Shown: positions 5,886 to 13,064 of the stretch, in pieces
How positions within the stretch are numbered: the stretch's first letter is position 1
Layout of the letters: the number at the start of each line of letters is the position of its first letter
Assembly (NCBI GenBank): GCA_946480125.1
Contig: CAMLIY010000054.1
Span: forward strand, 1 to 14,952
Reading direction: 5' to 3'
Length of the DNA: 14,952 nt
Origin: an uncultured Asticcacaulis sp.
Lineage (GTDB): Bacteria; Pseudomonadota; Alphaproteobacteria; Caulobacterales; Caulobacteraceae
Notes under the pieces: model-generated
What the model saw: only the letters and a program-made list of their open reading frames with translations
The model's database searches: none
What the model was told of the DNA's origin: nothing
Position numbers and translations under genes: made by a program

Positions 5886-6511
5886 AGCGGCAAAACGCGA
5901 CGCTTCTTCGAGAAGCTCATATAACCGACATTGGCCCCCAGTCGGAAGCCGACACCTGCACGAATCGGCGCCAGCACGATGCCTTCGGCACGCTGATAAG
6001 TCAGGCTCAGTCCGCCGATGAAATAGGCGGAGCCTTCAACGCCGGGGAAACGTCGATACATGAAGATCGGTTCGCGCAGATTATAAACCAGGGTAAAGAC
6101 ACGCGAAGCATTGGCGCCGGTATCGAAACCGATGGAAGGCCCCTGCCAGTACATTTGGGTGGGTTCAGGCGTATCCTTCATGAACAGATTACCCTTACCA
6201 TAACGCACGCCAATGCCAACCGCGCCGGAAGCTTCCGTACCTGCAATATAGGCCGTTGGGTGATCACCATAATCAGCAAAAATCTTTTCCATGGCCCCGC
6301 CGAGAGCTTCGACCGTTACACCCAGAAAATCCGATCCGGCCGTAAGGATTTCATCGCGGCTATAGTAGCGATATTCCTTTTCTTCGGCCGGCTGGCCCTT
6401 CTCAGTCGGATAGGTCTGAGCCATGGCCAGGCGCGGGGCCAGGCCCGCGATCACAGGCGTGGCCGCAGCCACACCCGCCAGAAGAAATTGACGACGCTGC
6501 ATAGCGGTCAT
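5882..6511 (-). CDS. eipA: EipA / DUF1134 envelope integrity protein
   Basis: The 209-residue exported protein starts with MTAMQRRQFLLAGVAAATP and ends its signal near 'LAMAQ' (29-32). The mature part has DUF1134 hallmarks: 'DFLGVTVEALGGAMEKIFAD' (61-80), 'YIAGTEASGAVGIGVRYGKG' (88-107), 'YWQGPSIGFDTGANASRVF' (121-139), and glycine-rich strands ending 'AGVGFRLGANVGYMSFSKK'. In Brucella abortus the homologue EipA is a periplasmic eight-stranded beta-barrel required for envelope stress resistance, and its gene is directly activated by CtrA. GAGGAG before the ATG supports the start at 6511. A CtrA-like site lies 45-61 bases upstream, the right distance for the same regulation. The leader has two adjacent arginines and looks Tat-like. 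The last 4 bases overlap the opposing oxidoreductase gene. Confidence 0.88.
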   Translation of the reverse strand: MTAMQRRQFLLAGVAAATPVIAGLAPRLAMAQTYPTEKGQPAEEKEYRYYSRDEILTAGSDFLGVTVEALGGAMEKIFADYGDHPTAYIAGTEASGAVGIGVRYGKGNLFMKDTPEPTQMYWQGPSIGFDTGANASRVFTLVYNLREPIFMYRRFPGVEGSAYFIGGLSLTYQRAEGIVLAPIRAGVGFRLGANVGYMSFSKKRRVLPL

Positions 6512-6555
6512 GGGCGTTACTCCTCAAAACAGGGTTTGGGGTCTACTGCCATGAA

Positions 6556-6572
6556 GGTTAATCAAGGATTTA
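6556..6572 (-). promoter_or_regulatory. CtrA-like site upstream of eipA
   Basis: Read on the minus strand the site is TAAATCCTTGATTAACC: a perfect TTAACC half-site preceded, after 7 bases, by TAAA instead of TTAA. It shares 17 of 19 bases with the site at 4024-4042. Its TTAACC ends 44 bases before the eipA ATG. If that half overlaps a -35 element, as in many CtrA-activated promoters, transcription would start just ahead of the GAGGAG ribosome site. Direct CtrA activation of eipA is known in Brucella. Confidence 0.6.
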
Positions 6573-6707
6573 CTAACATCCTGTTATGCGGCAATTCCCC
6601 AGTTAAGTGCAGTGTGACAGCGCCATGTGTCCTGAATAGGGCTCAAAACGGTCGAGCTTCGCCATATTGCTTAATGGCGCAGGCCAAGGTTCAGGTTATA
6701 TTGCCTC

Positions 6708-7010
6708 ATGACCCGCCCTAATCAAAACCGCACCACAGCCATCACCTGGTGCGCCATAGCCACAAGCTATGCAGCCCTGATCGCTTTGCTATTAACTCCC
6801 TTGTCACAACCTTGCGGAGATATGCCGACTGTATGGCTGCGGCTGGGCCTGACAGCCACGCTGTTCATTTTACTGGTAATTACGGCAATGACGGGCCGCC
6901 GTCAGGTATTCTGGCTGGCGCCTCAGGTCATAATGCTGGGATTTTTATTACTCAGCCTGCCTAATGAGCTGAGGCCGTTTGATCATGCTATTTGCTTCAT
7001 TTCGCCATGA
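6708..7010 (+). CDS. Hypothetical three-helix inner membrane protein
   Basis: The 100-residue product is mostly hydrophobic, with probable membrane helices at about 12-32, 42-61 and 68-85. It has a short basic N-terminus (MTRPNQNR) and the loop TGRRQ between helices 2 and 3. By the positive-inside rule that puts the N-terminus and the second loop in the cytoplasm. I recognise no family. There is no good Shine-Dalgarno sequence. TATATT at 6697-6702 ends 5 bases before the ATG, which would suit a leaderless mRNA if it is the -10 box, but no -35 is evident. The start and the gene itself are therefore less certain than its neighbours. The next 171 bases before the fasciclin gene hold nothing I can name. 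Confidence 0.5.
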   Translation: MTRPNQNRTTAITWCAIATSYAALIALLLTPLSQPCGDMPTVWLRLGLTATLFILLVITAMTGRRQVFWLAPQVIMLGFLLLSLPNELRPFDHAICFISP

Positions 7011-7181
7011 GATGTGCAGCGGATTGCGAATATTGCTCGAATGGCGCCGGCTCTGCATAAATAAACGCCGCTCTGAATAACCGAACATCATAAGAAACAC
7101 ATAAGCGACAAGTCCACGGCCGATTGCAAGGCGTATCAGTTTCAGGAAGCGCAGATGATGCGCCCTTTAAAGGAACGACAC

Positions 7182-7847
7182 ATGACCTGTTATCCCGCCA
7201 AGACTGTCCTTATTGTCGCCGCCGCGCTTTTAGGCGCCTCTGCCGCCACGGCCCAAACGACCAAACCTGCCCAGGCGGATCAAAATCCCGCTCACCAGAT
7301 GCACTATACGCAGTCCTCTGCTACGGACAAAATGACGATGCCCATGTCCGCCACCATGTCAGGCAATCCCATGGTTGGTGGTGCGGAAATGTATGCCAGC
7401 AAGGATATTATCGCCAACGCGATGAATTCGGCCGACCACACGACCCTGGTCGCCGCTGTCAAGGCTGCCGGACTCGTCGATACCCTGCAGGGCGCCGGCC
7501 CCTTCACCGTGTTTGCCCCTACGAACGAAGCGTTTGATGCTCTGCCCGCCGGAACTGTCGACACCTTGTTGAAGCCCGAAAACAAAGCGACTCTGACCAA
7601 AATCCTGACCTGTCACGTTGTGGCCGGCAAGGTGTCTTCGGCTGATCTGTCCGCCTGGATCGATAAGAACGGCGGCACCTACCAACTCACCACGGTTGGC
7701 GGCTGCACCCTGACCGCCAAGAAAGGCAACGGCAAGATATGGCTGACCGATGACAGCGGCGCCACAGGCTCAATTACCATCGCCGATGTTAATCAATCAA
7801 ATGGCGTGATCCATGTGGTTGATAAGGTGCTGCTGCCCGCCTCCTAA
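7182..7847 (+). CDS. Exported fasciclin (FAS1) domain protein
   Basis: The 221-residue protein has a signal peptide (about 1-24, ending AATAQ), then a Met/His-rich linker (39-70) and one FAS1 domain (about 75-218). Both FAS1 signature boxes are clear: H1 'FTVFAPTNEAFDALP' (108-122) and H2 'GVIHVVDKVLLP' (208-219). 'LTKILTCHVVAGKV' (138-151) is also typical. C144 and C175 could form a disulfide, since the protein is exported. Bacterial FAS1 proteins are secreted or surface-associated and linked to adhesion or matrix binding; the ligand is unknown. The start at 7182 is preferred to the in-frame ATG at 7155, because AAAGGAA precedes it at a suitable distance and the signal peptide begins there. 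A strong terminator ends the gene. Confidence 0.9.
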   Translation: MTCYPAKTVLIVAAALLGASAATAQTTKPAQADQNPAHQMHYTQSSATDKMTMPMSATMSGNPMVGGAEMYASKDIIANAMNSADHTTLVAAVKAAGLVDTLQGAGPFTVFAPTNEAFDALPAGTVDTLLKPENKATLTKILTCHVVAGKVSSADLSAWIDKNGGTYQLTTVGGCTLTAKKGNGKIWLTDDSGATGSITIADVNQSNGVIHVVDKVLLPAS

Positions 7848-7865
7848 GTTTCCCATCGGCCAACT

Positions 7866-7900
7866 CCCCGGACGCGCCCCGAAGCGTCCGGGGCTTTTTT
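7866..7900 (+). terminator. Rho-independent terminator of the fasciclin gene
   Basis: The stem CCCCGGACGC (7866-7875) with GCGTCCGGGG (7884-7893) is perfect over 10 bp with an 8-base loop. It is followed by CTTTTTT (7894-7900). It lies 18 bases after the stop codon. Confidence 0.93.
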
Positions 7901-7957
7901 ATGCGCTTGCCCAATGCAAAAAACCCGGCCATAAATCCAACTGATAGCGGTAACAAA

Positions 7958-7963
7958 TATAAT
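7958..7963 (+). promoter_or_regulatory. Possible -10 box for the SGNH hydrolase gene
   Basis: A perfect TATAAT lies 19 bases before the ATG at 7983, between the fasciclin terminator and the hydrolase. No convincing -35 element sits 16-18 bases upstream (ATCCAA at 17). The gene must have its own promoter after the terminator, and this is the best candidate. Confidence 0.35.
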
Positions 7964-7982
7964 ATCATTGGGAGATTTAAGG

Positions 7983-9233
7983 ATGGGTCTGTTCAGACTG
8001 AAGCACGCCGCCATGCTTACCGCGGGGCTTGTATTGATCCTGACCAGTCCGGTTTACGCCAAAACGCCACAGCCTGGATGGGTAAGCGTTTGGGCATCTG
8101 CGCAGATGATACCGGGCGCAGACAGCGCCCTTTCCCAGACCGATTCGGTAGACGCAACCTTGCGTCAGACGATCCATATCGCCAAAGGCGGCAAATCAAT
8201 CCGCTTGCGCCTGTCAAACGTCATGGGTACAGCGCCGTTGCAACTGCAAAGCGTCCACGTCGCACACGCGGCTGCAACCGGCAGTTCCGCGATAGATACC
8301 GCCAGTGATCACCCTGTAACCTTTGGTGGTCAGAGCGATATCCTTATTCCGGCTGGGGCCGACTATATTTCAGATCCTGTCAACATCACCGTGGCTGATC
8401 AGTCCACCCTGGCTATTAGTCTGCATGTGACGGAAATGCCGAAACAACAGACAGGACATCCCGGTTCGCGTTCCACCTCCTGGCTGGTCCATGGCAACCA
8501 TGTCAGCGATGCAGATCTAGCAAAAAACCAAGACGGCGCTCAGAAGTTCGACCATTGGTTCATCATTTCAGGCCTCGATATCGACACTGGATCAGCCACC
8601 AGAGCTGTGGTGGCATTCGGGGATTCGATTACGGATGGTTATGGCATTACCCCCAATAGCGACAGCCGTTGGCCGGATTTCCTGGCGGCACGCCTGAATG
8701 ACAAGCCCGTATCTGTATTGAATGCCGGTATCGGAGGTAATCGTCTGCTGCTCGATGGCCTGGGGCCAAACGCTGAAGCGCGGTTTGACCGGGATATTTT
8801 AAGTCAGAGCGGCGTCAAATATATGCTTGTGCTGGAAGGGGTGAATGATCTCGGCATGTTGACGCGTGAGGCGCCCGTTTCTGCCGAAGATCACAGCCGC
8901 CTGGTTGCCCGCATCAAGGGGGCCTTTCTGCAGATGATCACGAAAGCACACAGCCACGGACTGAAAATTTATGCCGGTACCATAACGCCCTTTATGGGAA
9001 TGGATTATTACCACCCGGACGCCCTGAATGAGGCCGACCGACAGGCCGTCAATGAATGGATCAGGACATCCGGCGCTTTCGATGCGGTAATAGATTTTGA
9101 CGCCGCCCTGCGCGATCCGGCCATGACCTCCCGCCTCTTGTCGGCTTATGACAGTGGCGACCATCTGCATCCGTCATCAGCCGGCTATAAAGCCATGGCC
9201 GAAGCAATAAGTTTGAACCTTTTTGACGATTAA
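7983..9233 (+). CDS. Exported SGNH/GDSL hydrolase (lipase/esterase family)
   Basis: The 416-residue protein has a signal peptide (about 1-27, ending SPVYAK), an N-terminal beta-rich region (about 30-200) and a C-terminal SGNH hydrolase domain. The four catalytic blocks are intact: 'FGDSITDGYG' with S215, 'GIGGN' with N253, 'GVND' with N288, and 'SGDHLHPS' with D393 and H396. Such enzymes cleave acyl or acetyl esters on sugars, polysaccharides or lipids. The long N-terminal region is typical of the secreted subgroup annotated 'SGNH/GDSL hydrolase family protein' near 400 residues. An ATG at 7983 with GGGAG and AAGG upstream is preferred to the in-frame TTG at 7968. The stop shares TTAA with the opposing TonB-C-like gene. 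The substrate is not evident from the sequence. Confidence 0.9.
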   Translation: MGLFRLKHAAMLTAGLVLILTSPVYAKTPQPGWVSVWASAQMIPGADSALSQTDSVDATLRQTIHIAKGGKSIRLRLSNVMGTAPLQLQSVHVAHAAATGSSAIDTASDHPVTFGGQSDILIPAGADYISDPVNITVADQSTLAISLHVTEMPKQQTGHPGSRSTSWLVHGNHVSDADLAKNQDGAQKFDHWFIISGLDIDTGSATRAVVAFGDSITDGYGITPNSDSRWPDFLAARLNDKPVSVLNAGIGGNRLLLDGLGPNAEARFDRDILSQSGVKYMLVLEGVNDLGMLTREAPVSAEDHSRLVARIKGAFLQMITKAHSHGLKIYAGTITPFMGMDYYHPDALNEADRQAVNEWIRTSGAFDAVIDFDAALRDPAMTSRLLSAYDSGDHLHPSSAGYKAMAEAISLNLFDD

Positions 9234-9679
9234 CGGCTACCGGCAGCCAGCAACTGGGCAGGCTTTCCGCCGGGCAGCTTCCAGTTAGTGGTAAATCGCA
9301 GCCAGTTGCCGGCGTCATGGCCCGGCAGGCTGGTATCGGTTCGCGCCCATTTCAGCACAGTGACCGCCAGTCCCTGCCCCAAACCATATCCTGGCTGACT
9401 TTCCGCCGCTACAACGCACTCTGTCAGGCCGCCATCACTCCCGATTTGGCAATCGACCTGGGCTTGCCCTTCAATCGCACTGATTTTTGCCGGACGTGGA
9501 TACTCGCCTGCCTGACTAAGATCACTGTCACGGGTATAGATTCGAGTGCCATCCGGAAGCACCGGCGCGGCCGTCAACGCACAGGTCACGCCGCCGCCTG
9601 TTGCCGTGGCGTCCTGGGCTATGGCTTGAGTCGCCATCAGGCCGCACAGAACAGATACAGAAAAAACAGTCGTTTTCAT
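9230..9679 (-). CDS. Exported protein with a stand-alone TonB C-terminal-like domain
   Basis: The 149-residue protein has a signal peptide (about 1-21, MATQAIAQ) and no proline-rich spacer or membrane anchor like true TonB. Residues 59-112 read like a TonB-C (PF03544-type) fold: 'EYPRPAKISAIEGQAQVDCQ', then 'IGSDGGLTECVV' and 'GYGLGQGLAVTVLKWART'. Together these are the 'P..A...EG...V.....DG....C.V....G.GL..A....KW' pattern seen in many caulobacterial periplasmic proteins. Four cysteines (C12, C33, C77, C88) occur; the last three would be periplasmic. The start at 9679 was chosen over 9736 because it places the signal peptide first. The ATG overlaps the TGA of an 8-codon reading frame starting at 9705 (MKILVSVG), a possible coupling arrangement. 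Its function is unknown. Its stop interlocks with that of the SGNH hydrolase gene. Confidence 0.7.
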   Translation of the reverse strand: MKTTVFSVSVLCGLMATQAIAQDATATGGGVTCALTAAPVLPDGTRIYTRDSDLSQAGEYPRPAKISAIEGQAQVDCQIGSDGGLTECVVAAESQPGYGLGQGLAVTVLKWARTDTSLPGHDAGNWLRFTTNWKLPGGKPAQLLAAGSR

Positions 9680-9864
9680 CAGCCCACACTCACAAGAATT
9701 TTCATCAGTAAGCCACTGGCGAACATAAAGGGACAATATGGAGAGGTTGGCAATCGTTAATTTTTAGCACGGGTAATCGCTGTCTGCCGTCCTGAAAACA
9801 AATGGCGCCATCGGGCATGCGCCCCGGCTTTCTTTTCGCGGCGCATCATGCTATCGCCGCCTGC

Positions 9865-11670
9865 ATGAGCACAGACCTTAGCCTGATCCGCAATTTTTCC
9901 ATCGTCGCCCATATCGACCACGGCAAATCAACCCTCTCCGACCGCCTGATTCAGTTCACCGGCGGCCTTACGGCGCGTGAGATGAAGGAACAGGTGCTCG
10001 ATAATATGGATATCGAGCGCGAACGCGGCATCACCATCAAGGCCCAGACCGTGCGCCTCAACTACAAGGCGCATGACGGCAAGACCTATGTGCTGAACCT
10101 GATGGACACACCGGGTCACGTTGACTTCGCTTACGAAGTGTCACGCTCTCTGGCCGCCTGCGAAGGTTCGATCCTCGTAGTCGACGCCTCGCAGGGCGTT
10201 GAAGCGCAAACGCTCGCCAATGTCTATCAGGCCATCGACAACAATCACGAGATCGTCCCCGTCCTCAACAAGATCGACCTGCCGGCCGCCGAGCCTGAGC
10301 GTATCCGTGCCCAGATTGAGGACGTTATTGGCATCGACGCTTCCGACGCCGTTCTCTGCTCGGCCAAGTCCGGCCTCGGCATCGAGGATGTGCTGGAAGC
10401 CGTCGTGAAGCGCCTGCCCGCCCCTAAGGGCGAGGAAAATGAACCCCTGAAAGCCTTGCTGGTTGATGCGTGGTATGACGCCTATCTTGGCGTCATCGTG
10501 CTGGTGCGTATCTTCAATGGCCGCATGAAACCCGGTCAGCAGGTCAAGCTGATGAATGCTGGCAAAACCTACAAGATCGACAAGCTCGGCGTCTTCCAGC
10601 CGAAGGCCGTCGATGTCGAGAGCCTGGGGCCAGGCGAGATCGGCTTTTTCACAGCCCAGATCAAGGAAGTCTCCGACGCCGCCGTCGGCGATACCATCAC
10701 CGATGAGCGCAAGCCGACGGCGGCCGCCATGACCGGCTTCAAGGAAGTTCAGCCGGTGGTGTTCTGCGGCATCTTCCCGGTCGACGCCGCCGATTTTGAG
10801 GACCTGCGTGCCGCAATGGGCCGCCTGCGCCTCAATGATGCCAGCTTCTCGTTCGAAATGGAAACCTCGGCGGCGCTGGGCTTTGGTTTCCGCTGCGGAT
10901 TTTTGGGGCTGCTCCACCTCGAAATCATTCAGGAGCGCCTGAGCCGCGAGTTCAATCTCGACCTGATCGCCACGGCGCCTTCGGTGGTCTACAAGATCAA
11001 TATGAACAACGGCGATGTGATCGATCTGCACAATCCCGCCGACATGCCCGATCCGGTCAAGATTGCCAGCATCGAAGAACCGTGGATCAAGGCCACCATC
11101 TTCTGTCCCGACGATTACCTGGGCGCCATCATCAAACTCTGCCAGGATCGCCGCGGCGTCCAGATTGACCTGTCATATGTCGGCACCCGCGCTATGGTGG
11201 TTTATAATCTGCCGCTCAACGAAGTGGTGTTCGATTTTTACGACCGCCTGAAATCGGTCTCGAAAGGCTATGCCTCGTTCGATTACACCATCGAGGAGTA
11301 CCGCGAGGGCGACCTTGTGAAGATGTCGATCCTGGTCAATTCCGAGCCGGTCGACGCCTTATCTATGCTGGTCCACCGCGATCGCGCCGAAATGCGCGGC
11401 CGCGGCATGTGCGAAAAGATGCGCGAACTGATCCCGCAGCACCTGTTCGTTATCCCTATCCAGGCGGCGATCGGCGGTCGCATCATCGCCCGCGAAACCG
11501 TCCGCGCCCTGCGTAAGGACGTGACGGCCAAGTGTTACGGTGGTGACGCCACGCGGAAGAAGAAACTGTTGGAGAAACAGAAAGAGGGAAAGAAGAAAAT
11601 GCGGCAATTCGGCAAGGTCGAAATTCCGCAGGAAGCCTTTATCGCCGCTCTCAAGATGGATAATGACTGA
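9865..11670 (+). CDS. lepA: Elongation factor 4 (LepA), back-translocating ribosomal GTPase
   Basis: The 601-residue protein has the usual LepA length. GTPase motifs are G1 'AHIDHGKST' (15-23), 'ERGITIKAQ' (53-61, switch I region), G3 'DTPGHVDF' (81-88) and G4 'NKID' (135-138). Domain II, the EF-G-like domains and the LepA-specific C-terminal domain follow, ending in '[20 protein letters not shown]' and [14 protein letters not shown]. LepA binds the ribosome in the cytoplasm and is linked to correct initiation and to handling of stalled or mistranslocated ribosomes under stress. The start at 9865 ([20 protein letters not shown]) is set by homology: family members begin just before '[14 protein letters not shown]'. 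It has no clear Shine-Dalgarno sequence, and an in-frame ATG at 9802 would add 21 atypical residues. A bidirectional terminator follows. Confidence 0.97.
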   Translation: MSTDLSLIRNFSIVAHIDHGKSTLSDRLIQFTGGLTAREMKEQVLDNMDIERERGITIKAQTVRLNYKAHDGKTYVLNLMDTPGHVDFAYEVSRSLAACEGSILVVDASQGVEAQTLANVYQAIDNNHEIVPVLNKIDLPAAEPERIRAQIEDVIGIDASDAVLCSAKSGLGIEDVLEAVVKRLPAPKGEENEPLKALLVDAWYDAYLGVIVLVRIFNGRMKPGQQVKLMNAGKTYKIDKLGVFQPKAVDVESLGPGEIGFFTAQIKEVSDAAVGDTITDERKPTAAAMTGFKEVQPVVFCGIFPVDAADFEDLRAAMGRLRLNDASFSFEMETSAALGFGFRCGFLGLLHLEIIQERLSREFNLDLIATAPSVVYKINMNNGDVIDLHNPADMPDPVKIASIEEPWIKATIFCPDDYLGAIIKLCQDRRGVQIDLSYVGTRAMVVYNLPLNEVVFDFYDRLKSVSKGYASFDYTIEEYREGDLVKMSILVNSEPVDALSMLVHRDRAEMRGRGMCEKMRELIPQHLFVIPIQAAIGGRIIARETVRALRKDVTAKCYGGDATRKKKLLEKQKEGKKKMRQFGKVEIPQEAFIAALKMDND

Positions 11671-11671
11671 T

Positions 11672-11704
11672 AAAAGCCGGAAGCAGTTCGCTTCCGGCTT
11701 TTTT
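11672..11704. terminator. Bidirectional terminator shared by lepA and the lipoprotein gene at 11703
   Basis: The stem AAAAGCCGGAAGC (11672-11684) pairs perfectly with GCTTCCGGCTTTT (11690-11702) across a 5-base loop. T-runs appear at the 3' end in both directions. It begins two bases after the lepA TGA. On the other strand it begins where the TAA of the leftward lipoprotein gene (11703-11705) ends, so the T-run TTTTTT includes bases of that stop. Confidence 0.9.
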
Positions 11705-12110
11705 AATGCGCCTTCTGGTAGGCCACTGTCTCTGCCTTATTCAGCGGCTCGATGGTATCGACCATGCAGTGCATCGGTATGGCCGTTGTGATATCGCCTG
11801 TAATATCAACATCGAGCGGACCGCAGATCCGTGTACTGCCACGATATTCCATCTTGATGGCTTCGTTTTTCGTCATGCACGGACCGATCATGTGCATCAC
11901 CAGCGAATTGCCGCTGCGATCGACCAGAAGCAAGGTCTGACGGTCGATCACCGTGGAGGTTTCCAACGGAGATGACACGCATTGCCCGGCTGTCACCGAC
12001 CGGACACCCGGTTGGGGTGTATGCGGCGCCAGCGACGTGGCGGCACAGCCTACCAATGCAATCACAAGAACAGCCGCACCGCCAGCCAGGATAAACTTAG
12101 GATTGAGCAT
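11703..12110 (-). CDS. Small lipoprotein, four-cysteine tandem paralogue A
   Basis: The 135-residue product has a type II signal peptide with lipobox L-V-G-C22, so it should be lipid-anchored on the outer side of the inner membrane or the outer membrane. The mature part carries C44, C78, C96 and C115, in the contexts 'GQC', 'DRQTLLLVDRSGN', 'MIGPC', 'RICGPLD' and 'HCMVDTIEPLNKAETVAY'. The next two genes (12114 and 12558) share this plan, so the three are tandem paralogues. The pattern resembles my recollection of DUF6491 ('...DRTTLL...GPC...IC...RC.V..I..LT..E'), a family of unknown function. The ATG lies 3 bases after the stop of paralogue B without a clear ribosome site, so it is likely translated by coupling. 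The function is unknown; a paired-disulfide envelope role is inference. Confidence 0.75.
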   Translation of the reverse strand: MLNPKFILAGGAAVLVIALVGCAATSLAPHTPQPGVRSVTAGQCVSSPLETSTVIDRQTLLLVDRSGNSLVMHMIGPCMTKNEAIKMEYRGSTRICGPLDVDITGDITTAIPMHCMVDTIEPLNKAETVAYQKAH

Positions 12111-12113
12111 GGC

Positions 12114-12536
12114 CTAGTTGTCTTTATCAAGAAGCGCCGCCGCTTCACGGGTAATTGGCTCAATGCTGTTGATCAGGCACCGCACGGGACGCTCACCGTG
12201 TTCGGACCGTAAAAGCTTGGCATCATGCGCCTGGCATATCTGGTTCGTACCATTAAACTCAAAACCGAATTGAGAGAAATCGGTCATCGATTTGCACGGT
12301 CCACCAATATCCATCTTGTAAGGATTACCCCAGGTATCATAGATCAGTAATGTATGGTCATCAATCACATGCTTACGGCCAACATTGCGTCCATCAAGAC
12401 ATTTCGGCGTAACGCGGGCCTGTGTGCTGGCCTGATTACTACCCGCGGGTACGGTGCCCGCACAGGCCGTTACGATCAGGCTACCCGCCATCAGGCCCGC
12501 AATTGCAAAGCCTGCCACATAAATCTTTTTCGCCAT
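12114..12536 (-). CDS. Small lipoprotein, four-cysteine tandem paralogue B
   Basis: The 140-residue product has a lipobox at V-T-A-C25 after a hydrophobic leader (MAKKIYVAGFAIAGLMAGSL). The mature domain repeats the four-cysteine plan at C46, C81, C101 and C120: 'KCLDGRNVGRKHVIDDHTLL', then 'YDTWGNPYKMDIGGPC', 'NQICQAHD' and 'VRCLINSIEPITREAAALL'. Alignment by eye with A and C gives nearly constant cysteine spacing (34-35, 18-22, 19-20). AAGAGGT precedes the ATG at a good distance, and a very similar stretch precedes paralogue C, as expected after tandem duplication that included the leader. It starts 21 bases after C and ends 3 bases before A, so all three are in one transcript with mnmC or from an internal promoter. 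The function is unknown, possibly DUF6491-like. Confidence 0.75.
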   Translation of the reverse strand: MAKKIYVAGFAIAGLMAGSLIVTACAGTVPAGSNQASTQARVTPKCLDGRNVGRKHVIDDHTLLIYDTWGNPYKMDIGGPCKSMTDFSQFGFEFNGTNQICQAHDAKLLRSEHGERPVRCLINSIEPITREAAALLDKDN

Positions 12537-12557
12537 TATCTTACCTCTTTTCCTGAA

Positions 12558-13004
12558 TTATTTAGGTTTATCGGTCTTGGGCTTGATACCATAAGCCACC
12601 GCCTCCGTCGGTGTGAGATGGCGTACGGACTGGATCGGACAGCTTTTGAGCGGACGGTCACCCATATCGCAATAGATAATTTCGCCATCAAAAGGCCCGC
12701 ATATGTCATTCAGCCCCGCACCGCGTGACTTTATGCCGATGCGGAAGCTGGAATCCAGACCGATGCAAGCCGGAGCCATGGTCAGTTCATAGGCTTCATT
12801 CCAATTGGAAATGATGATCATCTTGTCATCCTTTTCCGTTTGGAAACTGCGGATCTGAGACGAATCGAAGCAAGCCCTGGGATCACGCGCCGCCTTGTTC
12901 TCTGGCGATGGCCTGCCAGCTGACATGGCAAGCGCCAGACCGCCCACGGCAAATGTACCAAGTCCGGCAGCGAAAAGGGCGGCGACACAGATCGACTTCT
13001 TCAT
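12558..13004 (-). CDS. Exported four-cysteine tandem paralogue C (not a lipoprotein)
   Basis: The 148-residue product has a Sec-type signal (about 1-28, MKKSICVAALFAAGLGTFAV then GGLALAMSAG) but no lipobox, unlike its two neighbours, so it should be a free periplasmic protein. Conserved cysteines are C45, C80, C102 and C122 ('RACFDSSQIRSF', 'ELTMAPAC', 'NDICGPFDGEIIYC', 'LKSCPIQSVRHLTPTEAVAY'), plus an extra C112. The C-terminal 'SVRHLTPTEAVAYG' most clearly recalls DUF6491-type proteins. The ATG at 13004 was chosen over the adjacent GTG at 13007 because AAGAGGT is optimally placed for it. It is the first of the triad, 60 bases after mnmC. That gap contains a GANTC site (13031-13035) and TATATT/TATAAG sequences that could be an internal promoter. 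Confidence 0.75.
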   Translation of the reverse strand: MKKSICVAALFAAGLGTFAVGGLALAMSAGRPSPENKAARDPRACFDSSQIRSFQTEKDDKMIIISNWNEAYELTMAPACIGLDSSFRIGIKSRGAGLNDICGPFDGEIIYCDMGDRPLKSCPIQSVRHLTPTEAVAYGIKPKTDKPK

Positions 13005-13030
13005 CACAGTACCTCTTATAACAAGGGATA

Positions 13031-13035
13031 GACTC
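13031..13035. promoter_or_regulatory. GANTC (CcrM-type methylation) site in the mnmC-triad gap
   Basis: GACTC lies between mnmC and paralogue C, within about 30 bases of the latter's ATG. In Caulobacteraceae CcrM methylates GANTC, and promoter-located sites can give GcrA-dependent cell-cycle control. A single 5-base site may be chance, so this is only a pointer to a possible internal promoter. Confidence 0.2.
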
Positions 13036-13064
13036 TCGAAGCTGAATGCAGGATGAATATAGTC

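Noticed and set aside
6155..6721. 188-residue plus-strand frame across eipA and its upstream gap
   Set aside because: It is mostly antisense to eipA, shows no recognisable domain and has no ribosome site.
7124..7537. 137-residue plus-strand frame overlapping the fasciclin gene
   Set aside because: It is a frame-shifted shadow with Cys/Arg/His-rich composition; the FAS1 frame has both family signature boxes.
9317..9760. 147-residue plus-strand frame opposite the TonB-C-like gene
   Set aside because: The minus-strand frame has a signal peptide and domain pattern; this one has neither and runs through the gene's upstream region.
9802..9864. In-frame extension of LepA ([21 protein letters not shown])
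   Set aside because: LepA proteins start just before [14 protein letters not shown]; the extension is atypical and has no Shine-Dalgarno sequence. The start at 9865 also lacks one, so this rests on homology.
10141..11031. Long 296-residue open frame on the minus strand inside lepA
   Set aside because: It is antisense to a certain gene with strong codon bias, has a His/Asp/Gly-rich composition typical of such shadows, and no ribosome site or family motif.
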